Below, piece by piece: positions 37,901 to 50,255 of a stretch of 64,000 nt of DNA. Source of the DNA: Plazaster borealis. Its lineage: Eukaryota > Echinodermata > Asteroidea > Forcipulatida > Labidiasteridae. The notes beneath the pieces are model-generated. The model did not search any database. It saw nothing but the letters and a program-made list of their open reading frames with translations, and had not been told where the DNA came from. Both the position numbers and the translations under genes were made by a program. How positions within the stretch are numbered: position 1 is the first letter of the stretch; each line of letters starts with the position of its first letter. The stretch covers positions 24,103,063 through 24,167,062 of the forward strand of contig CM037472.1 of assembly GCA_021014325.1 (NCBI GenBank), read 5' to 3'.

Positions 37901-38846
37901 TATGGTAAAGTATCTTGCTCAAGGATACAAGTGCCACGACAGGGACTCGAACCCCCACTCTGCTGATCAGAAACATCAGAGCTTGAGTGCGGTGCTCTTA
38001 GCCGCTTGCCACGACACACCACAATAGTATTCACATTACAGATAAACAATGACTAATAAATTACACTCATGTCTTTTGGGGGTAAGTTTATGGTAAACTG
38101 GAGAAATCTACAAGACATACATCATTAAGATCGATGTCTTGATATTGAGGAGGACACTGCACTCCAAGAACCTCCTCCGTTTCGCCCATCTCAACTTGCC
38201 TGTCCTCTATCCTCTCTTTCTCCAGTTCCTTCAAAATAAACGATGAAACAGCATATATCAAGTATTTGAAACAGCACCCTTAGAGTTTAAGATAAATTGT
38301 TTTCTTCCGATTACAAGAAAGAGGTGTGCACCTCACATATAAAATTTGTACAAGAACTGTTTCTTCCTTACATTGACAGCGCCCTCTATCATCAAAGATG
38401 AGGCAGGGCCAGTAACAAAAATAAATCATTTGATTTGAATGATCTTCACAGACAGAAATGAGCTGTCAACACAGGAAGTTTTTTTGTTTTTTTTACAGTT
38501 TCTTGAGACATACACAAAATTGGAAACAGTTATTTGGTAAGAAGATTAACACATATGCCAAAGTTAGGGTTTTTTCTTATTTTCTTGTCAGTTCATTTGC
38601 TAGTTTAACAGCAGTAACACCCCACTGAACTGGGCAGAAGTGGGTTGGATTAAAGTGGGTTACAGGTGTCAAGGCTAGGGAAATAATTTGGTCATCTCAC
38701 ACGGTAATCAGGGTTACATAGAAACCATTTGTTACCTCCTCTCCAATAACGGTAATTCCGGGGAATCTTGTAACCAGTGATGCCACGATGCAATGTTGGG
38801 CTCTCCTGTCTGCCTCCGTCTGAGGATCAAAAATACCCTCTCCACC
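31963..38846 (-). CDS. BPNT1: BPNT1, 3'(2'),5'-bisphosphate nucleotidase 1, 5' partial
   Basis: Six minus-strand coding exons, in order 38846-38736, 38228-38121, 36618-36570, 34436-34153, 33123-33018 and 32126-31963 (stop TGA 31965-31963), join in frame with GT/AG borders to about 273 residues; the human enzyme has 308. The enzyme removes the 3' phosphate from PAP, giving AMP, in the cytosol; it needs magnesium and is blocked by lithium. The metal-binding signature of this phosphatase family is complete: IGEE at the end of the first exon, [11 protein letters not shown] in the 36570 exon and WDTCAPE in the 33018 exon. Other matches are [21 protein letters not shown] and GGKLTD. The missing N-terminal ~40 residues must lie on an exon above 38846 that I could not identify. 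AATAAA on the minus strand about 35 bp past the stop is a possible poly(A) signal. Confidence 0.95.
32202..32483. mobile_element. MITE, GGGCCCAATTTCAT family, longer subfamily, BPNT1 intron
   Basis: It starts CTGGGCCCAATTTCATAGCG and ends AGCTCTATGAAATTGGC. Its inside (TTGCGCGTTC, GATTTGCATTGTTACGTCAT) is shared only with 54628-54914, so these two form a subfamily. Confidence 0.82.
32513..32976. repeat. 48-bp satellite-like array in BPNT1 last intron
   Basis: About 9.7 tandem copies of a 48-bp unit containing GTGGTACAATGCCATGATTC and GACTTGAAACAAAACTA. Units differ at a few positions (GATTC, GGTTC, GAATC). 48 is a multiple of three, so open frames run through it, but it lies between two clean BPNT1 exons and is not coding. 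Confidence 0.95.
33380..33620. mobile_element. Palindromic element in BPNT1 intron
   Basis: GTCCGCCATCTTAACGGG at about 33412 is answered by CCCGTAAAGATGGCGTC at about 33591. The middle is diverged. The YY1-like word AAGATGGCG is part of the arm, so it should not be read as a promoter. Confidence 0.5.
33840..34115. mobile_element. Diverged MITE, related to 21310-21760, BPNT1 intron
   Basis: ACATGGATGGATTCAACTTT, CACTGTATTCAACTGATACT and AATAAATCAGCATTACGTTG follow the same order as in 40930-41245. It ends just before BPNT1 exon 34153-34436. Confidence 0.55.
35261..35627. mobile_element. Long-arm palindromic MITE (TTAAAGGGATACGTTGCC family)
   Basis: The left end TTAAAGGGATACGTTGCCTT and right end AAGGCAAGGTGTCCCTTTAA pair, and arms of about 165 bp continue to a short centre near GGTCCGCCATTTTACGGAG. 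It is nearly all stem. It lies in the BPNT1 intron between exons 34153-34436 and 36570-36618. Confidence 0.9.
36257..36453. mobile_element. MITE, GGGCCCAATTTCAT family, BPNT1 intron
   Basis: It starts CTGGGCCCAATTTCATAAAG and ends TTTATGAAATTGGGCCCTG. Both ends are intact; it ends about 115 bp from exon 36570-36618. Confidence 0.85.
36690..37360 (+). mobile_element. LINE-like 3' tail and attached repeat, BPNT1 intron
   Basis: A CT-rich stretch, then TTTGTATGTTTTTGTTTCTG and ATTGGCTGATATAATAATAA, resembles the 3' end of a non-LTR retrotransposon. No reverse transcriptase remains. 37075-37360 is repeat-like sequence of unknown type. Confidence 0.45.
37690..38030 (-). mobile_element. tRNA-derived SINE, minus strand, near full length, BPNT1 intron
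   Basis: The minus-strand head GTGTCGTGGCAAGCGGCTAA and B-box-like GGGTTCGAGTCCCTGTCGTG lead into the body ATCCTTGAGCAAGATACTTT and the far end GGTTTCCTCGGGCTTGCGAG. It matches 58262-58622 over its whole length. Confidence 0.75.
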
Positions 38847-40929
38847 CTGAAAGACACAGACAAATAAAATCAAACCAACATGAGCCATCATTTTCTTTTG
38901 GAGTTTATGAATATTGCATTTTTTGTCAAAATCAGGAGCTGGATAAGACTTTTACACGAATAGATTTGAAAAAATTTTAGGTAAAGATTAGTTGCGATAA
39001 TTATACATGTAACTCTCGGTCCTCCCCGACAGTCATTGGGACGTACCCAAGAGCTACAATTATCGCAGCTTCATAGGGTTAGGTCTCGTGAACTTTGCTG
39101 CAACAGTGTGGAAATCTCTCTAATGAGCTACGATAGTCCTCATATTAAAAAAAAAAAAGGAAGAAAAACCAAAGGTAATCAAAGTATAATGACAGAAATA
39201 TCAAGTTGTATCAACTAGCGCACAATTTTAATCATTAAAACTTCGGAAAGTGAAGTAGAGTTGTGCATCTATGTTTATTTTCCTAAACGGTTTAAACAAA
39301 ACTTGTGACTTCCGTTTAACTGTTTAAACAGTTCTACTGATTCCAATCCAGATTCCAGTCCAAATTGAGCATCGGAACTATGAACAACCTGCGAAAGGAG
39401 CAGATGTGAACACACTTTCCAGGATTAAAAGTAGAACACAAATACTATACCCAGTCTTGACATCACAAAACCCCAAACCACAATGTGGTGGCACATCCCT
39501 TGTGTGCTAGTGTAGTTGTTGGAGGTACAAAGCAAAATAACAAATTGTTTAACAAATTGTAGGAGATTGAAAAAATTGTATTACAAAAAGTAGGGGATTA
39601 AGATTTAAGACACATTCGGACTCACAAGAGGGATGTCAATCATTCTCCCTAGATAATGTCCGGGGCTAACATTTTAAAGAAAAGGTTGATCCCATTTTTT
39701 AAAAATTTGTTGTTCTTCTTTTTGTTCACTGTCTGCTTTGTTTAAACGTTAAGGACATTTTGTAAACGAATTTCAACGTTTGTTACGGTTAAAGGTCCCA
39801 ACCCTAAAGTGAAGCTTACAAGGCAAGAAACAACAATGAGCCAATCAATGGAGACAATCTCAACAACACCTATCATCGGTTAGCCTGTTTCTAGGAAACA
39901 TGACATCAGATAATAGATGCAGGTGGCGCTAAGATTGGTTTCCTGTATGCATATATAGCAATCATGAACACTGATCTTCATTACAAACCTGGAGCCAGAC
40001 TCTTTCCCTCACACTGATTTCAATGAGAGAAAAACACCTTGAAAACAGCGTACTAAAGGCCTGAAGTGACAGCAAAGTCACTCTGCGGTTTTCTTGGCTT
40101 GCTGGTCTTGATCATTACTGTTGGGTTACATGTACGTAAGCTAAAGTTCACGCTACACAGACAGGGTACATACAAACTCCATCTGCAGTGTACATTGTAC
40201 AAATACGGTTACTACAACACATGGGGAGGGCCTTTGTAGTTTATTGTTATGAGTGGCAAACACACACACACTATATGCAACTCAAAACTAAACAGATGGA
40301 TAACTACGTTTTGAACTTCTGTTATTTGCGTCACGACGTCCTGGATGGTTTCTGCCTTGTAAATATGTACATTCCAGGCATTTTGAAAACCGTTTTCGGG
40401 CAATAAATATTTACAGGAGCCATGAAAATGTAAATAAATTAAAACGAGCGATGACAAAAATGTTTTGAAAATTACTCCTCCAAACCGCTTGAGGTCATCG
40501 TTCCCCCTTTCTTGTCAAACGTAATGGCTTGATACAATATCCAAGTTAGCTTATCTTCTGTAAAAACTTGTACTCAAACTGACCATAAAAGTAGACAGTT
40601 CTGGCCTGTATAGATTTTACACCATTTCGGGGTCCTCTCAAAATAGAAGTCAACAAAAAAGTGATTCACACGTAGTGAGGTTGGAACTTTGGAACTACAT
40701 GTACCCTGATAATAGAAGAGTGATGAAAGTAGTCAAAGAAAAATAGATATGTGTACAAATTGTAATGGTACGAATTGTCCTAACCCAGATTAATACTGGG
40801 TGTGGCAAACTTTTATTTTAAAGAATAGTTCAACTACCGAGTAAAAAGTTGAATTCAGTTCAGGAAAGCAGTGTTCGAACCCAGAGCATGTACAACAAAT
40901 TCTGATACTGTCTTATTTTTGTAAGATAC
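38847..40929. other. BPNT1 upstream intron or 5' flank, no exon identified
   Basis: The missing first BPNT1 exon could be here or further right. I searched the minus strand for a frame ending in a lysine or glutamate before a GT donor in phase 0 and found none convincing. Confidence 0.4.
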
Positions 40930-41245
40930 AATCTTGCACTGTTTTGAGCAAGGATTCTCTTTGAAGATGGTTTGGACAATTTTTCACCCAAAAACATTTG
41001 AATCTGACATGAATCATTTCTCAGAATGCTACGGCCAGAGATACCTCACTAAACGTGGATGGAATCGATGTTCTTGTGAAAATACCGTGACAGGTTTTTT
41101 GCCGTTTTCTCAGCAAGTTGACACTGGATTCAGCAGAAACTTCAACATGTGACTTTTACTGTATCTTTCTTTACAATTTTGCCTATAAATCAGCATTATG
41201 TTGACAAAAACCAATCTATGACCCTACCTTTTCGAGGTAGTAGCA
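40930..41245. mobile_element. Diverged MITE, related to 21310-21760
   Basis: It shares TTTTTCACCCAAAAACATTT, GTGAAAATACCGTGACAG and AAATCAGCATTATGTTGACA with the copies at 21310 and 33840. Confidence 0.6.
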
Positions 41246-41364
41246 GACAGTCCATTGTTTGCGTAGAATTTCTGAGCAAGCACACATTTCCAAATCATTG
41301 GATTTATGCCATATCTTCATCCCCTAAGGAGATACTAGGAATTCTTATGGGATGGCAGCACTGA

Positions 41365-41450
41365 CAAGTTACATTACGTCATAAATATTCATAACCGATC
41401 GAGTGTGTTATGGCCAATCAGAAATGGACCACTCAGAAATTGGCCAATCA
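41365..41450. promoter_or_regulatory. Twin CCAAT boxes with a nearby CRE-like site
   Basis: GGCCAATCAG occurs at 41412-41421 and again at 41442-41451, exactly 30 bp apart, and ATTACGTCATAA lies about 40 bp before the first. The spacing fits paired NF-Y sites. No transcript start is visible, and the first BPNT1 exon is unknown, so a promoter role is only a suggestion. Confidence 0.3.
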
Positions 41451-42254
41451 GCCAGTGCCATGAAACGTTTTTGTACCTGTACCTCGGGATGGATACACAG
41501 ATCACAAAATGTTTCCATTTGTTTTGGTGTTTTTTGTTTTGGGTGTTTTTTTTCCTCAGATGTCGCCCATTATTCTGCATAAATTTAAATATATGCATTA
41601 TGTCACAAAAATACTGAAATAAAAATCATGCTTATTTTTTACGAATTATCAATTTCAGGGGTGACTGTAAATTTACAACGTTACTTCAGGTTCCTTCATA
41701 AACCATTGAAAGTTTTAACTCTGGACCCTAGTATAACAGCACCCAACCTCAAAGAAAGCTGTTCTTTACACTGTCCCGCCATCCGTTTCATTTGTAGATG
41801 GCAAACGCTTCATACAGAACTTTTGAAGCACATATGAAAGAAGCTTTTTCGTTTGTAAGCAGATTGTTGATTAGGGTACCAATTCTACTAACAATCAACG
41901 ATATTTTGAGAACATCGTCTTTGTCTTGAGATTTCGATATTTTCAAAACCAATCTCGATATTGTGGAGTGTTGTCCTCACTAATGTATTGTGACGATACA
42001 ACTTGTGTATCTTGATCCATTCCAGAGAGTTAAATTTATGACACTAAACAATCTTTTACAGTGTAGACAAGTACATACATGTGTCCAATACTGGACACAA
42101 GAACACAGTTTTGAAAAAAATTGAAATGTCTACATATGAATGCAGAGTTGAAGAAACTAACCCTAGCCATGCCAAAAGTACAAAACTTTGGTTTTGACAA
42201 AAAGAGTTACACATGATGAATGTGCTGTAGACAGTAAAAGATCTGATACTTCAC

Positions 42255-42650
42255 AAAGGAAATAGAGGTTGTATTGGTTGGTGTAGTTCCTCGCCTTCTA
42301 CCTCTAGGACCCCGGTTTGAATCCCACCAGGGGCACTACGTGGATTGGGTTTTCCCTGGAGTATTTCTCTGGGGTTTTCCTCTCACATCTAAAACTGAAT
42401 TTTCCTTCTTTGTCTTCTCTTAATGGGGTTCTTGGCTAGTATAGTGATTAAGTTCGCTTTTCTGAGAGTCCTTGGCTTCACAACCAGAATTAATAAATGA
42501 AAATGAAATGAAAAGAGGCACTTGCCCCTAATCATTGCCTTGGTGCCCTTTGAAATGTTTCAGTACAATTTTGAATTTCCCTTATAGAGGTGCCCTTTAC
42601 TAAAGGAAAAACTACCTTGCCCTTCCTCGTGAAGTATCTGGCCTGGTCAC
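42255..42650 (+). mobile_element. tRNA-derived SINE, plus strand, with body repeat
   Basis: The head TGGTGTAGTTCCTCGCCTTC and B box GGTTTGAATCCCACCAGGGG are followed by TGGATTGGGTTTTCCCTGGA. The tail block ATTGCCTTGGTGCCCTTTGA is shared with 37540 and, more weakly, 28350. Confidence 0.65.
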
Positions 42651-45600
42651 ATGAACATGTGCGAGAGCCAAGTACGCGTACATGAACGTGCATAGAGGCA
42701 CTTCTTCAAGAAAGAAGAAACTAAATCAAAACCTGGTACTTCACTACACCATGCTTTGATAACTAACCAAATAAAACCACAGTTCTTTAAGAATTTTCAA
42801 ATACAGCCCTGGCTATATTGGAATATATGAATACTACAAGGCAATCAAGGCTGGATGACAGGCGTCATGAAATGAGAGCTGGACAGGTGATGACGTACAC
42901 AGTGGCAATGGCAGGTTACCTACCCAGGACGATGAACTGTGATATATCCAGCGTTAACTCAAGACTGATTCATGGGCTATCACTGCCGCTATATACGTAC
43001 GACGTACTTACGCTGTATGGCTTGCTGAATCTGATCAATTCTCATTATTCAAATGAGTAACCAATGGTACCCGCTTGATGACGTTTTGAAAAAAGAAATT
43101 CCATTACTTACAACTTATTATTATAAATAATAACAAATCCTTTTTCTATTTTGCATGCAAATTGAATTATTGAAATGGTCCTTTTTTTATCAAAGTGAGC
43201 AGAAGTCAGTTTCTCTTTTTCTTGACATGGCCTGATGCAGTTTTCATCGCAACCCTACTCAAAATCCAATTTTTATAATAAATGCTGTTAGTAAGTAATT
43301 TTTATTTTTTATTTGTGCATGAAAACTGCCACACTACATGCATACAGATACATGTATTGCCTAGTGGTAGTAGATAAATGAACATCATGCAATGGATGAT
43401 TTGATAACTTTTCATGACTGAAGAAAACAAGATCATTTTAATGTCCCGCCAAAATATTGTTTTTTAAAAACAATCAGATGGTTACAACCAAAGAACATCT
43501 CGTTTCAAATGTTGATTTAACTGTATAATATTCATGTAGGACGAATGATTGCTTTTTTCCCGCATAGTACATTACATCAATTGGAGCAAATCTTGCTGTG
43601 TCCTTTGTTTTGCTGCCATAAGATCTTTTTTTAAATTGTTGTTATCAAATTTGAGATATATTTTTTTTATAATATCAAATTTGATTACAGTTGGATGTCA
43701 TCCAATCTCCTCGCATCATTTTAATTGAAGATTTCTTCTTCTTTTTCCTAAAAAATGATCCATACTTTCATCTGAATATTGCAAGCCACATTTTAATCTG
43801 TGTCCAGATTATTGGTTTCAGCTGTGGCTTTGGCTGGAATGACGAAAAGTCCTATTCTAGTAGTGTCTACTAAGAAAACACAATGGTTTCAATGAAGTGA
43901 GCATTCAATGAAAATCCAGACCTTGCGTTGCTAGTTTAAATAAATTTATATGAAGTAAAAGGAAAACCTTGTAATTGCAATGGTCTAAAACTTGTTGGAG
44001 GGGGGGGGGGGCACGGGGAGGGGATTTGCCTGCCCAATCCCAATTCCCACCTCAGTTTTTCCCTGATGGCCAAAATTGAATTCAACCCCAAACCACTGCA
44101 CCCACATTACTGACATTATGTTCGGGTTACCCCTACTCAAGAATAATGCTGGTGTAAATCTGTCATTTTGGTAAGTTAATGCTTTTTCAGTAGTACAAAA
44201 TTACATTAACACTTGAATCTAAGCTTACCCCCCCCCCCTTGACCCCCAGATTAACTGGTCTGGTGCTGCCACTGTTGGCCTATAAATATCCAAAAATAAT
44301 ACTTTCCCCTAAATTTTCCCCCAACAGTAGATAGTTGAAATCTTTGGTCTTCAAAAAGCAAATCTACAAATGCAATTGGCCATCTAAATCAAACCAATGC
44401 AAAGATAATAACCTTCTATGGTCATACATGTACTGCTGTATCTACAGCATTAACTGGAACACATGATGTACTGTCTATGTACCTTCTAACCATTTGCCAA
44501 TACTTGACATGACCTGCAATTAAAAAAAGGAATAAGACCTTGGTAATGGCAGTGTAAACACTACTTAATATGCTACACATATCCATCATAAGGCAACGGG
44601 CTGAAATGGGGGGGGGGGGGGCAGCAACCAGACTACATCACACAGCAATACAGCACAATGAGGCTACTGGGACTAGACAATATAATTCACACGACTAATA
44701 AAGGTGAACTCCTGTGTGTGAGAGAGAGAGCTGCAAGGACTGATGCATCTCTACACTGCTGCCGCGCTAAAAATAGATGCTGCACAGAGGGTTATTTATA
44801 GATGCGCTATGAATAGAACTGAGATTGTTGAATGCTAGTCAATGGAGTGTTCTACTACACACTGTGGCACATGTGTCATATCATACAGCGTGAATGCTAG
44901 ATTTTTATGAAAGCATCAGGACTACGATGTCTTTGAATGAAAACTGATGTCCAATGTAGGCGATGGGCGATAGTAAAGACATGTCTTTCAACTGATCTAT
45001 TTTGTCCAAAAAGGTTTCTACTACACATAATTCATCATTGTATTTCCTGACTAATTATTAAAGAGAGAAAGATGTCATATATAGCAAATACATGTAGTAA
45101 GTTTGAGTTTTCTGATCAATTTCTTGAGAAATATCTTGATTTCAACTATACTCCCTAAAGCTTAAATCCTGTTCAATATTAATTGTGTCACAACAAGGCC
45201 ATGTCTTACAATACATGCAACACATATTATTGTACTTAACTGAACCCTAAATGTTTAGGTTAGCTTTAACCAAAGCTCTGACTGAATTGCTTTTCTTTCC
45301 ATTGCTTTTAATCTTAATAAGGAAATGAAATTAGGTTAAGTTTAATTGATGTCATGATTGAATCATGGGTAAAGAATATAATCCTTATTTATTTTATTTT
45401 TTAATACTATAAAGAATATTGTTTTATCTTTTATTTTTACCCTCACACGGATGTATGAAATTAGGTTTGGTGGTAAAGTGATTCTTGAAAATTATAGTGA
45501 ACTGAATTTAAATGTTTTAGTGCACACTAAATGTAATGCACCCAAACTATAAAATTTTGGTTTAACACCTCAAACAGCAAGAAGAAAACCATCCTAATAA

Positions 45601-46852
45601 ATAAGTGCAGAGTGCAACACATTATAGCACATTCAAAGAAATTAAGAGTCAGTTTTATTGTGAAGGAATTGCTTCCTATTATTAATAGTGTCACTTCATA
45701 GGCTTTTAATTGTTTTTTTCAAAAACACAAGCATTGTATTCACTGATTATTCAACAAATAACTAACTAACTTTTAATCTAGGAAATTTTCAGTCAGATCT
45801 CAGGAGAAACAGGCAGACTCCCACAGTTTATAATAAAACCTTTTTGCAAAACATGTTCTTGAGTTCGTATTCCTTTCTTCCCTTCTCCATTTCATTCGAT
45901 TTCCATGTGTCAATTAAAAAATGCTCTTTCGGTTTGAATGAATGCGGCCCATCCCCTTAATATACGCCATCAGCACAAACGTCAAGATGTCGTATTTCTT
46001 ACTCACGATCTTCCCTCCAAGACTAATATTATAATGAAACTGGTCTTATATACTGTCACACATCCTCAATCATACAGTACGTAGATGTATTTTTAGCATG
46101 GACATGGGAGAACGAGGATGCTCAGTCCGCCACAATAATAGCACAAAAGCAGACTATTTTGCGTGGGTTGATGATATATGTGCATACTATGACCAAATAT
46201 AGCATCAACTTGGAGATGAAAGGGATTCTACTCAAAGGGGAAAACCTTTGGGAGACAAGCTGGCCTTGGTCAGTGGTTGCTACGAGGTCATGGGACGAGG
46301 TCGGTATTGAAAAAAAAATTACAAGCATTTCTCTTGAGGGTTTTTTACTCCTTTTTTAAAACGCACAAAAAGATCAGACGGGTATTTTTAAACATTTTAG
46401 ATTTATAATTTTGTATCCTTTCCTGGAGAAAAGTCCTTCCTTTAACGACTGATTAATCTATAAATATTTATCTTTTTAAAATGACGAATGATATCTTTGG
46501 TGGCAACTTTTTGACCTTTCATTTCATTATATTTACTTAATACCAAAATACCAGCCAAGGGCTAATATAAACAAAGATCGATACAGACAAAATAAATACC
46601 CAAGATATTAATTACAAACCTGAAATGATGAAATTTAAAACTAAAATGAAAAAGCAACTCCTTCAGCTCAGCTTGAGTTTTTCCGAGACAGCCCAGTTCC
46701 TCTTGCTTTGGGTTGTTTTGTTTATTAACTGACCACTACTGTTTAAACCTTTCTGCAAATGAATATACGGGCAATTACAAATGGTGCTTTGTCAACATCA
46801 AGGGGCAAATTTACATGAGGGCTCGAATTTGGGGGTAAAAACCCCAAGAGTG
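42651..46852. other. AT-rich DNA, no gene recognised
   Basis: Homopolymer G runs lie at about 43999-44010 and 44609-44622, and a GA-dinucleotide run near 44720. Open frames are short or low complexity. Confidence 0.45.
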
Positions 46853-47341
46853 CAGGGATGGAGCTCAAAATGTTTACTAGACCAGAATTTATTTTACAAG
46901 ACCAAAATCAAAACGAGTTGAACAAGCACTAAGAGAAGATCTAAATACATGTATATCTCACTATTGTCTTATGTGTATGCGTACTTTTATACTCAAGAGA
47001 ATTGAAAGATATTATCAGATTTTGTTCACAAAGATATTACACAACGAGGTAGCCTAATATTATTCAACCCATGGAACCAGCTACCACAAAGTGCGGTCTC
47101 CGCCTCTACACTCCTAAGCTTCTAAACCGAACTGTCACACATGGGTTTATAATGGGTTACAAAGCCCCCTAACCCTGCCACACTCATCAACGAAGATGGA
47201 GATGTGGCGCTTTAAGGTATGTTCAAGGTATGTTCAATTAAAAAAACACAAGACCACCGGGCTTGTCCGGTCGTGAGTTTACTGGCCGACGCTAAAATCA
47301 CTGGCCTTGGGCCTACGGTCTAGTGTTAATTTTGAGCTCTG
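46853..47341. mobile_element. hAT-like MITE, GAGCTCAAAA family, copy 1
   Basis: It begins CAGGGATGGAGCTCAAAATG and ends TTAATTTTGAGCTCTG. The inner words TTACTAGACCAGAATTTATT and GTCGTGAGTTTACTGGCC recur at 47572-47968 and 55911-56233. Confidence 0.65.
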
Positions 47342-47571
47342 TCCATATTGATCACACGCCAGTGTTATAAAAGTTTGCCATATCAGAAGAAAAATGGCGC
47401 TGTGATCTTAGTCATTTTAGTCATTTTTGTTTGTTTACTGACTGAATTCAACATACATGTATGTCAATGAGTGGTTTCAGTCATGAAGTAAGGTCTCGAT
47501 CACCAACAATCTGTGAAAATATAAAGTTTGCTAGCCTTTCATGCCCCAAATCAGGGCTAGAATTTAACGCT

Positions 47572-47968
47572 GAACCGCAGGCCAAAGGTCAGTGAGTTTA
47601 AGCCTCGGGCCAGTAAACTCAGGACTGGACAAGTCCAGTTGTCTTGTGTTTTTCAAAGACTAAAAGTACCTCACTGTATAATAAAACAAAACAAAGGGAT
47701 GTTTAATGTTGACTTTGAGTCTGGTAAATATCTTTCACATATGTTGGGTATTAAAGCATACTTAATTCTTCAAGACAAAATTAATGAGATATTCTTTTAG
47801 TGCTTGTTTTAATAAAAAATAGTTTACATGTACATTTTAAACTGTAAGAGAAAGAGAAAGTTCTCTCTCATTACATTCTGGTCTTGTAAAATAAACGATG
47901 GTCCAGTAAATACTGTAATGTACAAGCCCTGTGGTCTTGTGGATTTTTCCTCTAAATTCGAGCTCTGA
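47572..47968. mobile_element. hAT-like MITE, GAGCTCAAAA family, copy 2
   Basis: It begins CAGGGCTAGAATTTAACGC, contains GGCCAGTAAACTCAGGACTG, and ends TCTAAATTCGAGCTCTG. It follows copy 1 after about 230 bp. Confidence 0.6.
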
Positions 47969-50200
47969 ATGTGAAACAAAAATGTTGTGTAATTTTTACG
48001 TGTCATAGTATAGTAGTCATTCCACTGTCATATTACTTATGTCTTTGGTAGCCGATGGAATGCAGAGTCCAGGCTTTATACTTTATTGTTGTTAAGAGCA
48101 AGGCAGATTTTTTCCTTCGTAAAAGGCAACTACATGAGAGAAATAAATATTTGTACTGGAACATTTGAAGAGGCAGCAAGTTAACGACAAAGGGGCATGG
48201 AGTCAATTGTGTCCACGTTGCCCCCAGTGAAGTATGAGGTGTGGCATCTCAAGACTCGTTCCCATTTGATGATGTTGGGCCACATAATGGTCCAAGGTAG
48301 GAAGACCAAAACATCCATACAGTTTCTGCTGATATTAAATCAATCTGCAAATTTTTTTGCAAGACCATTTACATGAATCCGGAATCAAGATTGCTAGTGC
48401 ATATCTATTCAAATAATTATATTCTAAATACTACAAATGCTGCTGTCTCACAACATAACCAAATAACAAGAAGAAAGAACCTAAAATTTACATGTACATA
48501 TATAAATCTCCATGCAAGCACATTTCGCTAAAAAAATAAAAATAAAAAACAACAACAACAACAGGATAGCACCCAGACTACTCCAACAGAAATAAAAGGT
48601 TTGTCTAGTGCAGACTTAACTGGTAGTGTGTGGATGAGCACCATGCTACATGTAGTCTTGACTCCAAGTCAGTACTAACGGTTAGGTTTTGTTCAGACGT
48701 CACTGCAACAACTGAGGGTGATGGAATATTAACAGTCAATTTACGCTTCTACATTGCCGTGCCAAGTGTTTTTCCACTTTCTACACGAAGTGTTAAAAGT
48801 TTTTGGTTTTTTGTGTTTTTTAAATGGGTGCATTTTCTCCGATCGGGCGGGGATCTTAAGCAACTTTTCTTTTGTTCACAAGGCGTTATCCTCACAATAT
48901 TTTGCTCATTACATTATAATTAATTACATTATTACATTATAATATCAATAATAAACTGTACTTGGATGCTTACAAAAAAAATTAGCAATTCATTAAAGAG
49001 GTACATTACCCACGGTATTATTACCTGGAAATTACAAAGAGATTTCTTTTTCTTGTCAGTCAAATCTTTTCGACATGTAAACAGACATACAAATTACAAA
49101 CACTGTATTGCAGATATCTGAGGAACCATCAGTAACAAAATATTGCCGTTGCAGAAAGAAAAAAAATAACAACAACAACAACAGATTAATGTCAAAACTG
49201 TGAGCTACTTGTACACAGATACGGCAAAATGTTTGCATTATGTTGCAGATGTCTCCGCATTCACTGTATACAGTATGTTGTAGGATTGCTTCACAATGAA
49301 AATAAATATGTACCGCTATTAACCACTTGAAAGCGCATGAGTGAATCAAGTATCTGATTAGCTCAGTACATGTACAATAAACAGTACACTAAGGCAGACC
49401 TCTTCAGCAACTGAGGTTATGGTCACACTGCACCTCTGTACACACAGTGAAAAATCATGCACAAAGGTACTTAACGCAGCTCGTTTAAAAACATGATGTG
49501 TATGCATGGCGGGCAAAGACAATCATGACGGGATAATATTGTGGAGGAGGGTTTATGTTTCCTTCAATTAAATGCCTTTATGGTGCATAACCTATTTAAC
49601 TGTATAGAGGTTCGCTATTCTCGTCAGCTCTCATTTAATGCAAAATTGCATTCTGCTACATGTACATGCAGAATATCCAACCCATAGTAGCAGCACGTGT
49701 TGACAGTGAGCAATTCGAAACAAACGTTGAAAAACAAAAATTTCATGCATCAGGCAGAGACATTGTGGCATAATATGTTTAGAATGTCACAATGTCATTC
49801 ACAAGAGGAACCGAAAGCAATACGTATATTATCATGCAAGCTATACATGTACACACTGCTGGCCAAAAGGTTTTGGTAGCTATTAGGACACAAAGTACAT
49901 TCATATCTGCTAACCACGTGATTTCCGATTTATCTGTCCCTCCAAAATGAGGCACAGATAACTAAATATCGGACAAAAAGATCCCCCACCAAACTTAACA
50001 TGGGATTAAATTGCGGAAATCACATTCTGAAAGATTCTCAAACCGGAGCTAGAAAGAGGACAAAATAAAAAATGGATGCAATTAATGACCAAGCCTGGGG
50101 CGATGTCTTCCACACCACATTCACAAACCAGATTCCGATCCCGAGATCTATTTTTGACTATTATTATCTTCCCGATTCTTATTTTAGCCGTAATTCTAGA
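47969..50200. other. AT-rich DNA, no gene recognised
   Basis: Simple CAA-repeat tracts near 48550 and 49170. No exon chain on either strand. Confidence 0.45.
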
Positions 50201-50223
50201 GCCCTGGTGTTATTCCTAGCCAT

Positions 50224-50255
50224 TGACGTCACACAGTCGCTGTTGCCCTAGCAAC
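50224..50255. promoter_or_regulatory. Full CRE next to an RFX-type X-box
   Basis: TGACGTCA (50224-50231) is a perfect CRE palindrome. Ten bases later GTTGCCCTAGCAAC (50242-50255) fits the RFX X-box pattern of two inverted half sites. Both are palindromic, so direction is not fixed. No first exon was found beside them. Confidence 0.45.

Noticed and set aside
44485..44525. Candidate missing BPNT1 exon (VMSSIGKWLE after a good acceptor, minus strand)
   Set aside because: The text faintly resembles the N-terminal region, but the donor leaves phase 1 whereas the next BPNT1 exon needs phase 0, and the frame with the right phase contains a stop.
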